From Synchiropus splendidus (Eukaryota > Chordata > Actinopteri > Syngnathiformes > Callionymidae): a stretch of 64,000 nt of DNA. The stretch lies in assembly GCF_027744825.2 (NCBI RefSeq), contig NC_071347.1:12399501-12463500 (forward strand). Direction: 5' to 3'. Each line of letters opens with the position of its first letter. Positions within the stretch are counted from its first letter, which is position 1. Positions 11,648 to 25,953 of the stretch are shown piece after piece. Below the pieces are notes generated by a model. The model searched no databases and was not told where the DNA came from. It saw only the letters and a program-made list of their open reading frames with translations. Both the position numbers and the translations under genes were made by a program.

Positions 11648-14600
11648 GTAAGATACGTAAATATTTGAAAGTCCCTGCTTTTAAAATGCTGCTTTTCTTT
11701 CTTGCCCTCCTGCTCACCCCAGTTTTCCGCTACAATTACGCAACGAGACGTTCGATTTCAATCAAAATGTTTGACCTGGTTTATGATCTGTCTACTTCCG
11801 CTTGCTTCCCCTGTCGAGATCATAACTAACGATAATTACACTTCTGTCCCGCTACACGAGTCCAACGGAAGAAGGTTATTAGATGCCAATTAGGTAATAA
11901 TAATCATAGAAACGACTATTTAATGGCCACTGCCTTTGCCTTCAGGATATTAAACCCTGGGTTAAGTCATAGTTTAAGGTAGGTACTTTTGCAGAGGTAT
12001 AAATAAATAAAACTGCAGTCCTCAGGTTTTTTTTTGGGGGGGGGGGAAATGTAATGCAAGATTAGAGTTAGATTTCAAGCTTTGGAAGCATAAAAAGTCT
12101 GGTTTTAATGGTGTTGTTAAATTAGTTAGATTACAGATACAGGTTTATGTCATGTGGGGATGCAGGGCAAGGCAGTATCTTCTCATTTGTCTCTGTCAGT
12201 TAGTACTATCTGCTCTTTTGTTGGAACCGTCGGCGCGTTCTAGATCAACACTAGTTTCTAAACAACGCGGGGTGCCACAGGAAGTACATCCTCTCCTCTG
12301 GTTTGAATATTGAGCCCTGAAGGAGACCATGAACGGCCACTGGAGAGCACTCGCCCAATACCCTGCCTGACTTTTTCATCAAAACTCGGGAAACACAATT
12401 AAAAACCATCACTGAGAGACTATCTTTGGTCAGATAGCGCTGATGGGTTAATGTGTCTCTCACTCTGCAAGTTCCATTACACACTGCAACAATTGAGAAT
12501 TGAGTAATCCGTTTTGCTCTTGGACTTTTAGGATGTAATAGAGTTTGGTGCCTCTGCCAAGTACTTCAGGCCTCAGTAAGAGTGTTTCAAAATACTGATA
12601 TACTCCACCATTGAGATATTTGATGAGGCGATACTGTATGGATTTTAGGGCCACTATATCGCCGGTGTAGGCCGCTCTACCTCACTCAGTAAGCTTGGAC
12701 ACTTTCAGGACGGTTACGTTTGTCAGCCACTTGAATGCGCCTCTCCTACTTGACCACCAGACGTGCCTCTCCTAAATATACCATGTGACGTATTGTCGCA
12801 TGGAAAGTTGACTACTTAAATTGAGTACATTTATTCAGCTAATGGACTAGACTCTTCATTTGTTGGATATTTGGCAGCTGAGTCTCTTTGTAGCATTAGC
12901 TGCTAAGCTAACTGGTTCTTACCCCATCAGTGTTATTATAGCATGTACCATCACACTTGTTCATAATTTCTGTTATATATTGTGTTTTCTACCTTTACAC
13001 ATGGCTTTTAGAAAACTATCTTTTAAAAAATCGAGGTTGGTGACATGGAAAAAAACAACACCACATTTTTGCCATGTTGCCTTGTCCTACTATATCAGTA
13101 TATATATTTTCCCTTTTTTTCTCTCTTTATAAATACTTGTATCTCGCCAGAGTTCAAGCCGGGGTTGGAAAGTCAGCGCCGACTAATCACTGCGATGGTT
13201 GAATCTGAGATCAGAGTGGCATCCGGGGCGTTCAAAGGACTAGAGCTGTGCTGTTTGCCACGCTAGAGTCAAATACTCATGCACCTCAGTGCTGCACCAA
13301 TATCGCTTTGCCACTGATGGCTAACATGGCGCAAACACATGCTTTAGAATGAATATTGTGATTTTTTCCCCCGTAAATAATATTGTCTTTTTCAACAAAT
13401 GTTGAAAAGTATTGCAATATATCGTACCGTCAGTCCTGTCCAGGAAACGTATCGTATCGCCAGATCCCTGCTAATGTCTGTAGACTCAGTGGACATGAAG
13501 CTGAAGGAAATCAAAACGTGACCGAGCTGGCTGTGAGTCATGGGATGCAGGTCTCTCCCAGCCTCATGTGGCTATCACAGTCTTGTATTGTGGCTGATGA
13601 TCTCCCACGGGCCTCACACATCCTCCTCTAGATCCCTCAGACCCGGGCGAAGGTCCAGATCCCAGCTGTTCCCAACTTCCTCGTCTTGACCCTCTGCAGG
13701 TTCTTAGGGTGAACTTTGACCTTACGCACTGAGTTGTCTTGTGTATTGTCTCATCTCCAGTGTGTGTGTGTGGCCAGCTGCGACCTAACCCACCACAGAG
13801 AAATAGTGGAATGAATAGCAGGGAACTCCACCATCACAGACTGCTGTAGCTGCAGTGTTTTACAAACATGAGCTGTGATATTGCGATAGATGAGTGCTAT
13901 CACACAGACCACCACACTGCTCAAAAGAATTTAAGCAACATTTATTGGGGCTCATGTTTTGTCCTCGTGCGACAGCATGGTTTGACGTACAGGAATCCGT
14001 TGCATGTGTCGCTCAGCACTTTCACCTCAGATGTCTGCAGGTACTGAGGGAGTGGCAGATATTGCTGCATTCCTGCCCTGTCTTGCTCTCTGGAACCAGA
14101 CTGCTTTTCAGACTCCCGACTGTAATGCACAATAAAATTCTGCAGTGGCAACCCCAACATGCTGGAACAACTGGTTGATAATAATTATTATAGTTCTGTG
14201 TCATAATGGTTTCCTGCAGTAATAATACATCTAAACCATGTCATGCTTAAGACGGATGATACATTCCCCCACAAAAAACAGTTGCAGACAGTTTATTTGC
14301 TGTTTAACTCAATGTTTATTTGCTGTTTTAACTCAATGTTTCCGTGTGTGGCAGCTGATTGTAAATGTGTTTGGCAATTTTACTGTTTATTCCCAGTGCT
14401 ACGGCTAATTAAAATCTTGGGTTTAATAATCTAAAATGAGGCAATTCAAATCAATAATACGATCACCTCAGTGTCACCTCAAATTAGCTGACTTTTGCGC
14501 ATAATAGTGTTGTGTTAGTTATCCAATCACCTCGACTGCTTTGCTGTTCTCCACTGTTAAATGACATAGTTGTGGCATTCTTACTTCTTTGAACACATCA

Positions 14601-15204
14601 TTGCACCGGTTTCATATCAATAAGAAAGTGGTGCAGGAGTCCAAGTGTGGTTTGCACTTAGCATTAAGAACAGAAACTAATCTATCAATGGCATATTGTG
14701 CGGTTAAACTGAACAGATCTAAGTAAGGAAAAGTGCATAAACCGTGTCACATTTAGTGGGAACTCCCCTGGTCGAGACCGGTCTCTAGACCACTGTTTTA
14801 GGGTCTTAGACTGGGCAGACTCAGGATTTCTATTTGAGAGTGAGAAAACATGGTTAGCGTGGTAAAAGAAGGATTCTGGCTTTTTGTTCAGTTTTAGCAG
14901 GAGGACACCCAAACGCCAATAAGGTGTCAGAAGACTGTGAACTGTCAGGCTGGCACTGCTTGTTTCATTATTAGTTAACCAATGTGCCTGAACCTACTGT
15001 GGATGGGTTTATAAATACTGTCTTGGTCTCAAGCTCCAAATATCTTGGTCTTGACTTGGCCTCCATACTCTCCATTCTCAATAATGTCTCAGTTGCTGTG
15101 GTCTTGACTACATCACCAATCAAGGGAATCTTTTTAATCTAATTTAATATACTATTAAATAAATAATATAAATAGCATAAGATTTTTTTTTAAATTAAAA
15201 AACG

Positions 15205-16008
15205 CAATACTGTATTTTTCCGGACCATATGTCGCTTCCAGAGTGAAAGTTGCACCAGTTAAAAAAATGCATCATGAAGAAGAAAAAACATTTCTTACAT
15301 ATATATTCGGCCCAATAGTGAAAAAAAAAAGGCAACATCCGGTGGCGAAGAGTCACAAAGTCTCAACACAGTGTTGAAGTTTTCGGTTCTTTTAAAGTGA
15401 GAGTAGAATTGCAGTTTGCAATGAGTGTTCAACCCAAGGATCTGGAGCCTATCTATGCAACATTTTGAAAAAATTGTAAAAATCTTAACCACATTGGATA
15501 TCCGGTATTATTCAGTATTCAGCCAAGCATTTAAAATTTTCTTCGACAAATATTTTTTTATTGCGTCAGTATTTAGTGCTCCTGACTTGAACTGTGACGT
15601 GGAGCGTAACGTAGCCGATAGGTGAGCCGACTGAGAAACAAGGAAGCAATGGGGGGAATATTTGACATTTGTTGCACTGATGACAGTACATATACTAGCA
15701 TTAAATGAGTAAATACATATCAGGGCTGTATGTTAGTTCTCGCCTTTTCTTTTCTATTTAAAAACACAAAAAGCAGACACACATGTCCGTCCACATCTAC
15801 TTGCTGTTGTGCAGATTCTCGATCGATCAAAACACACACAAGGTAATGTTTACTGCATGATCATGTTGGTCAGCGTTAAGTACCATTTATGAACATGTGA
15901 ATTTATATATTTTAATTTATACAAGACACACCTGTGTATAAGTTGCAGGTCCAGCGAAGCTAAAAAAAAACCCCAACAAAAAACAACTTATAACTCGGAA
16001 AATGTGAC
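15205..16008. mobile_element. Decayed DNA transposon with imperfect terminal inverted repeats
   Basis: The left end reads ACTGTATTTTTCCGGACCAT and continues ATGTCGC. The right end, reverse-complemented, reads GGTCACATTTTCCGAGTTAT and continues AAGTTG. These are imperfect inverted copies about 800 bp apart, of the TTTTCCGGAC..TAAGTCGC type common at ends of non-autonomous DNA transposons. No transposase frame survives inside. Confidence 0.5.
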
Positions 16009-17217
16009 CTGTAGGTGTTACATTATTGTGGACCTTGTGTTCAACATCTTGTTAGCGTCCCCATTAAGCTGGAAAATGGATTTAAAAAGACAATATATTC
16101 ATATGTATCTGACTATGTTGTGTATGTCTTGCCTGACTAGCATAGTGACCAGACCGAGAGTGAGCATGGTAACACTCTCACCAGTGAAGTATTCTGAAGC
16201 CCTTTAACTGTCAGCAAGGCTGCGACTGAGACGCTTCATGAATGGAAAGTGCTTGTGCTGACAGAACCCCGCCCTGGCGTTTTCTCTCTGACAGGATGCA
16301 TTGAGACGATCATGTAAGAGGATGTGAACCTATGAAAGAATAAAGTGGCGGAATAAGCAGGATTTCCCTAAACTACATGTGACCTCTCATCCCATCTGCT
16401 CTGTGGGAACAGGAAGCGAGGCCGTGGGGGGATAACCATGATCTGCGGGTCATCGTTCCCCCATAACACCCGTGCGGTCGATGCTGCGTTGACCATTGAA
16501 ACACCATCCCTGTGGACGGGCTGGAATATTATGGTCTGTCCCAGTGGAGCGGAGCGGCGGGATCAGATCCCACCGGCAGTTTGTGTCCACAAAAGTGAGG
16601 ACTGCCACTAGTTTAAACCCAGTGTCTGACTCTCTCGTCTCAGGGTCGTGCGCTGCTCTTGGATGTTTTCAAAATGAGTCTCATTGGTGCTGAGACACCA
16701 ACTGTGCTGTGTCATGGAAACTTTCTGATAGTTGTGAAAGTGGAGGCTGAAAATAGTCTTTGCACTTCCTTTTTCTTTTTAAGTCAGTTTACTGTCCGTT
16801 CTGATCTCTAGCTTGTTCTCTAGTTAGCTTGACCTAAATAGTCTCTTTATAATGTAGCAGCAGTGAAACTGTGAGGAAATATTCCGAGAGAGTGCCTCTT
16901 TTTACTCTAGGGTTTTTGAATATCTTATATTTAGTCTCATTTAAACTTGAGTACAGTCAGTTTCATATCTTTTAATTTGAAATGCTTCTTCACCATCTCA
17001 AACAGCTACAGCTTTTTTTCAATAATGTGTTTTTTTATATATATAACATGACACTCTACAGACAAGAAATAATACACAACAGTACTATCGCAACAATACA
17101 GACATTGTTTAAATCTTGTCACCATCTTACCCCTCAAACCTCCTCTTCCTGTTGCAACAAACCAATGACACTACTATTGTTTTCCAAGAAATAAATAAAG
17201 GGATTCCGAACTACAGC

Positions 17218-17282
17218 TTATTATTATTATTATTATTATCAATATAGTATTATTATTATCAATAATAATAATAATAATAATT
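17218..17282. repeat. (TTA)n / (AAT)n trinucleotide repeat
   Basis: TTA units, a short interruption, then AAT units. The two halves are reverse complements, so single-stranded DNA or RNA of this tract could fold into a hairpin. It lies about 190 bp before the CSK acceptor at 17470. Confidence 0.9.
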
Positions 17283-17528
17283 TTGAACCGAAAATTGAAC
17301 TTAACTTCATCATTGGATTTTAACTGCAGGTTGTTGGAATTGTGCACTGCCCAACACGCAAGAGTGGATATTTTCAAATAAAGGAGTAGAAACCAGCTCT
17401 CTAAGTTGTGCGGACCCATTCACTTTGAACTGAGTGACTTTTGGATCCCTGACTGTTGGTTTCTTCGCAGGAATGGGTGTGAACAAGCTGTAGTGTGAGC
17501 AGACGTTGTGACGTGTGAGTGCAGCACA

Positions 17529-21170
<3,642 letters not shown>

Positions 21171-21798
21171 TGGTTTAAAAAAATAAATCCAGGGATTTGT
21201 TATTTATGCAGTATTCCACTTTATTTAAATGTCTATTCCGTTTTATAAAAAAAAAAAAAAAAAAAAAACTTTGATTGTTGAATTGGTATTTGACTTATTT
21301 TTGGGAAGGAAGTTTAACCCTGCACATTTACCTGCAGCCTCATTTGTTTCTCTGTGGTACCAAACCTAAATTGCTGAATGTTCAGTTGTGAGCGGACTCC
21401 ATTCCGTCTTTCATTCATTGCTTACAGTAATGTATTATATTAAGTTTGTCATGGCAAAACGTTGAAAAAAGTGTTCTTTTGTACGAATATATTGTTTTGG
21501 AAATTCGTTCATATAGTAAATATTTATTCGGGAAATTTCTGCCTGATATTTTCCAATGTAACATGTTAAACGTGTTTTTGTGTGTGTTTGTTAACTGTGT
21601 TTTTATTGTGGTCAATGGGTCACTCAATTAATAATTTATAGTAGGCAGAATTCAATTCATATTAACTTCAATTTATGTCATAAAAACATTTGTATTTTAT
21701 ATTAATGTGTTGAGAAACATGCAAATACACTTTCAGTTGATTTAAACTTAAACTGTAAGGTCATAACAGCCTTTTGTATTTGATTTTAAATTCCATAA

Positions 21799-21832
21799 AT
21801 ATATATATGTATATATATATATATATATATAA
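21799..21832. repeat. (TA)n microsatellite
   Basis: TA dinucleotides with one TG interruption. Confidence 0.9.
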
Positions 21833-21920
21833 TTTGACGCTATTAACGGAAACGGAACTATTGAATCGGGGGGACTAATTTCCCGGAGCACCAGTGAGTG
21901 TCACTTGAAAGTGTGTCCTG

Positions 21921-21958
<38 letters not shown>
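21921..21958. repeat. (CA)n microsatellite
   Basis: About 18 perfect AC units roughly 80 bp upstream of the ADAL start codon, so it may lie in or next to that gene's promoter. Confidence 0.95.
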
Positions 21959-21959
<1 letters not shown>

Positions 21960-22038
21960 CAGTTGTAGCAACAGCCCTGGTTGACAGCTTGCGCTCGCGC
22001 GAGTCCCGCGCTGCATTTTTTATTTTTTGGCGTTCACC

Positions 22039-25000
22039 ATGGACAAAGACATTTTGTTTTACCGACAACTTCCAAAAGTGGTGAGTAATATCCAGCCAAA
22101 AAGGTGTCGGCCAACCTTTCGATAGTGCAGCGTGCTTTGGAAACGTTAACTGCAGCAGGGTGTTCACGTCTCCAGGAGCTTCACGCGCACCTGAACGGCT
22201 CCGTGAGCACCGAGACCATCAAGAAGCTGATCCAGAGAAAACCGCAGCTCAGCATCGAACACAACATGACCGCGATCAGCAATGACCAGACGAGGACGCT
22301 AGAGGAGTATGTACCTCATAACGTCGAGTATTCAAACGTTGCAGTTCGTCAGAGTTAAGTCGTAACCTGCTAATCCGATTGCGTGTCTGCATTCAGTAGC
22401 CAGCCAAAACTCGGATGATGTGGTTACTCAGCTCATCTTGTTTACTTTGCAAAACTGCACATACATTTTATAATGAATTAGTTTAATACATTTTCCAACG
22501 CCTGCAATTAATTGTTGTTTTAGTCTAAGGATATTTGTGCCTGAGTGTTTACGTGGACTTGTTGCAGCATTTTGTGTTAACTAAAACTAAGTATACGGCA
22601 GGTGTTTTCAGGTGTTCAAGGTGATTCATCAGTTAGTGGACACGGAGGAGGACATCCTGATGGTCAGTCGAGAAAACATCCAAACACGTCTCGGTTTATT
22701 CCAACAAACCTATAACTCCTTGTTCCATGAACCCTTCAGGTGGCGGCGGACGTGATCAAAGAGTTTGCGGCTGATGGTGTGAAATATTTGGAGCTGAGAA
22801 GCACACCGAGAGAGGAGAAGAGAACTGGTAGACCACATTTCTGAACTCGGTAGTTTGGCATGCGATCAATCTGAATTCTGTAAAACAGGGTTGACGAAGA
22901 AGAAGTACATTGATACCGTCATTAAAGCCATCCAGCTGTGTAAAGAGGAAGGAGTGGACATTGATGTCAGGTGGGCAAATATCCTTGTGGAAGTCCTGTT
23001 GCTGTGCTATCGCTCTCTCCTTGTCTGTACACTGTGTAAATATACATCAACTGGGACTGTTGAACTGCAAAAAAACACAACTGACATTTCCCATTTATTT
23101 GAAAGGTTCCTGGTGTCAATCGACCGCAGGAATGGAGCAGAGGTTGCCATGGAAACGGTTAAGTTGGCTGAAGAATTCATGTTGTCATCTGATGGCTTGG
23201 TTGTCGGACTGGATCTAAGTGGTGACCCAACTGTGAGTCAAAATGTTTCAGGACATGTGGTGTTTACATTATTACAACATTTGTTTTTAATACAATATTT
23301 GATTGATTACTTTTTTTAAACTTTTGCACACATGCATTTAACTGAATATTTTTAGATGGAATACTTTTTTTCAAGACAGTGCGGTTATTCGGTGTCTGCA
23401 GTTCAGTAGTTGACTTCATTGTGTTTCCAGGTGGGACACGGCAAAGACTTGCTGCCTGCGCTCCAGAGAGCCAAAAACAGCAACTTGAAACTGTCCCTGC
23501 ACCTGTCAGAAGTCAGTGCATTATTTCTGTGTTCTGCATTGTCACGTTTTCTGTAGTGTGGCTTTACATTGTGTTTGCTGCTCAAGTTGTCTTTGATCTA
23601 TTCAGATTTTTCTCTTAGAAAAACTGGTTGACAAGGAAAGGTGTCTTTGCACAGCTTAAGAAAACTTATTTTGTGTGCATTAGCCAAATCTGCTCACTGA
23701 GGACTGTTTTAGTTCCTCTGATGCACTACACAAGGTTGACCTGTAGCTGTCTCTTGTTGACTGGAGTCCTACTGTACTTCCTCCATCTATGTGTTAATAA
23801 AACAAACCTGTTCCAGGTGCCTTCACAGCTGGAGGAGTCCGACCTGCTTCTGGACCTTCCCCCGGACAGGATCGGTCACGGAACCTTCCTCCATCCAGAA
23901 GTGGGAGGATCTCAGGGTGTTGTAGACAAAGTCACGAGTCATCAAATACCTCTGGGTGAGACGATGGAGGAGTGGTTCTCCTGGACCGGGGGTCATAATC
24001 TTTTAGCTACTGCGAGATGCTGCATGGTCACTGTGTGACCCGAAGGGCTACCATCGGTTCAGTACACACTTCTGAAATCAGGATAAACAATGGTTGACAA
24101 ATGATATTCCTCTTAAATACTCTTATTGTTGACTTTTCACAAGAATTACCAATGGTGTGACAAAAAAAGGAATCACAGCCACTCTGGGGCTTGAGATGGA
24201 GCAGGTGTATAACATGAGCGCTCCGTATTATATTTTAATAAGGAGCCATTACTGCCGTTACTTGAACCAACAATATCCACTTTGGAAAATGGGCTCTAAA
24301 GCTAAACCTAAGAAAGACGACACTAGCGTTAGCATGGAGACGCAGGCTAACAAATTTAAAAAGTCGTTCAACCTCCTCGATACCAAACTGGACCAGATAA
24401 GACTTAAAGTTGAAGACCATATGTTTTGGACACGTCCATGTCTGAACACTTTCTGGACTGAAATTTTTGCTTCCCTCTCAAAAATTCTAGGTAGATAAAA
24501 AAAAATGGACGCTGCCCCGCCCACACACAACCAATCATCATCATGTTTTGTCTCAAAATGGAAAATCCGATTTTCTGTCACCAAATCCCAGAAAACCTTC
24601 CATGAAATATGGGACACCTTTGTGGAACTGTTTTAAGACCCTTTAGATACTACTGAGTGAGGAAACGGTACAGGAGTTAACTTTCATGAGGCATAGACTG
24701 GCAGTGACATTGCAGGGGTTGTTTTGGGTTAATATTTTTTTTTTTGTAATTCTAGTTTTATCTATTTTTATTGTTATAATTCTATTTTATTTATTGTGAG
24801 TAGTGGAAGAAAGAAGGAAAAAATCATGACTTCGACATTTTACTTTGCAAGTCATCACTCTGACAAGCGCATCTGCATTTTTTTATAATGTACACACAAA
24901 ATAATGTGTTGTGTCTCTCATTAATTTGTGTCTTTTATATTCAATGACCATTAATACCCAATAAAATATTTTGAATGTAAAAAAAAAAGGAATCACAAAA

Positions 25001-25791
25001 CCAAACATAAGATGGTTATTACATGAAAATGTAAATTATTATGAGCTACTTCCTTGGCCTCGGCGAGCTACCATGTTGGTGACCCCTGATCTGGACACTA
25101 CTCTGATGTGCTTTACTTTTACCCCTCCAGAACTCTGCCTGACCTCAAACGTCAAAGCGAGAAACGTCCCCAACTACTCAGAGCACCACTTCAAGTACTG
25201 GTACGAGCTGGGACATCCCACCGTGATCTGCGTAAGTTCCATTTTTAAAGTCTATTTAATGCACCATCATGTGACACAGAGGCTCCTTTTGCCCCCCCAA
25301 GAACCTGTGGTAGGAATCATCTAGATCAGTGTTTCTCTACTCGGGGTTCGCTGGCCTCTTCCTGGGCAAAAAAATAAATTAAATCATAAACATACATTTT
25401 TATGTGCTTCATGGTTTATGTGTATGGAGGTAATGTGTTTATCGGGTGTAGCTATTCAGTTATATGATTCTAATACGACAATAAAAAACGTGACAAATTG
25501 AGTTATTAAGAAAGAATTCCATTTATGTGTAATAACATTATTCGTCACATCCACATGGGAAACCACTCATCCCTGATCTTTTCACTCCTCCTGGTGTAGA
25601 CGGATGATAAAGGAGTCTTCAGCACAGACCTGTCTCAGGAATACCAGATCGCGGCGTCGACCTTTAACCTCAGTCATGAAGACGTCTGGAGCCTGTCTGA
25701 GCAGGCCATCGACTGTGTCTTCGCACCAGAGACTGTGAAGCAGCAGCTGAGACTCAAGTGGAGCCATCTCAAAGCTCAGGTGCTGAAGTGA
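22039..25791 (+). CDS. adal: Adenosine deaminase-like protein (N6-methyl-AMP deaminase)
   Basis: Ten exons: 22039-22080, 22176-22306, 22602-22662, 22740-22827, 22889-22970, 23106-23232, 23431-23511, 23817-23955, 25131-25231 and 25600-25791; 1044 nt, 347 aa (human 355). All introns are GT-AG. The protein is an amidohydrolase-fold (beta/alpha)8 barrel. The zinc motif HAH is at 17-19 (ELHAHLNG); further active-site segments are LDLSGDPT (170-177), LHLSE (200-204), DRIGHGTF (221-228) and the metal-binding TDD (285-287). Family members hydrolyse N6-methyl-AMP and related N6-modified purine nucleotides to IMP in the cytosol, part of salvage of modified nucleotides from RNA turnover. The start ATG is in a good context (ACCATGG). 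Exon 2 ends within a codon at GA|GTATGT; the neighbouring TAT codon is intronic. Intron 8 (23956-25130) is enlarged by a retroposon. The gene faces NAT10 tail to tail. Confidence 0.96.
24162..24997 (+). mobile_element. L1/Tx1-type retroposon, internally deleted, with target-site duplication
   Basis: The element is bounded by two identical 16-bp copies of AAAAAAAGGAATCACA (24162-24177 and 24982-24997). Just before the right copy are an AATAAA signal (24960-24965) and an A tail, the hallmarks of LINE-machinery insertion. A frame starting MGSKAKPKKDDTSVSMETQ (about 24289) resembles a LINE ORF1 start. It runs without a break into HMFWTRPCLNTFWTEIF and LSKILGR, which match the C-terminal part of L1-type ORF2. 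A later segment, KTFHEIWDTFVELF, fits the very end of ORF2. So most of ORF1 and ORF2 is missing from a copy that keeps both ends. It sits in ADAL intron 8 in the sense orientation. Confidence 0.65.
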
Positions 25792-25881
25792 CGGCGGCGC
25801 ACGCCCAGGTCACCCGTAATCCTCAGGTTCTTAGCTTCCCTGTTTTTACTAGTTTGTAGGCTTTGTTTTATGGACGCTGGA

Positions 25882-25887
25882 AATAAA
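25882..25887 (+). terminator. ADAL poly(A) signal
   Basis: AATAAA 91 bases after the ADAL stop and 67 bases before the NAT10 stop codon on the opposite strand. The two transcripts therefore end within about 160 bp of each other, and the NAT10 3' UTR probably overlaps ADAL. Confidence 0.7.
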
Positions 25888-25953
25888 TGATTTGTTTGGC
25901 AGAAGGGGGTCATCGGTAACTCGAAAACAAAAGTCTTGTCAACTTTGCTCCCA

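Larger units (their letters stand above)
11648..17470 (+). other. Putative CSK intron 1; no coding sequence seen
   Basis: 5.8 kb without recognisable exons. It contains a G run near 12,040, a short TG run near 13,760, a DNA-transposon remnant at 15.2-16.0 kb, a fragment near 15.02-15.11 kb resembling the inverted-repeat element at 59.2 kb (GTCTTGACTAC), and a TTA/AAT tract at 17.2 kb. Open frames here are short and unlike any family I know. Confidence 0.5.
21171..22038. other. CSK 3' UTR and CSK-ADAL intergenic spacer
   Basis: An AATAAA signal at 21181-21186 lies 11 bases after the CSK stop. An A run (21247-21268) follows; it is genomic, not proof of a poly(A) tail. Two microsatellites, (TA)n at 21799-21832 and (CA)n at 21921-21958, precede the ADAL start. 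The ADAL promoter must lie in the 850 bp between the genes; a short GC-rich stretch (21,985-22,012) is the likeliest part. Confidence 0.6.

Noticed and set aside
21247..21268. A run after CSK taken as a retroposon tail
   Set aside because: It lies in the native CSK 3' region, CSK has normal introns, and no target duplication flanks it.
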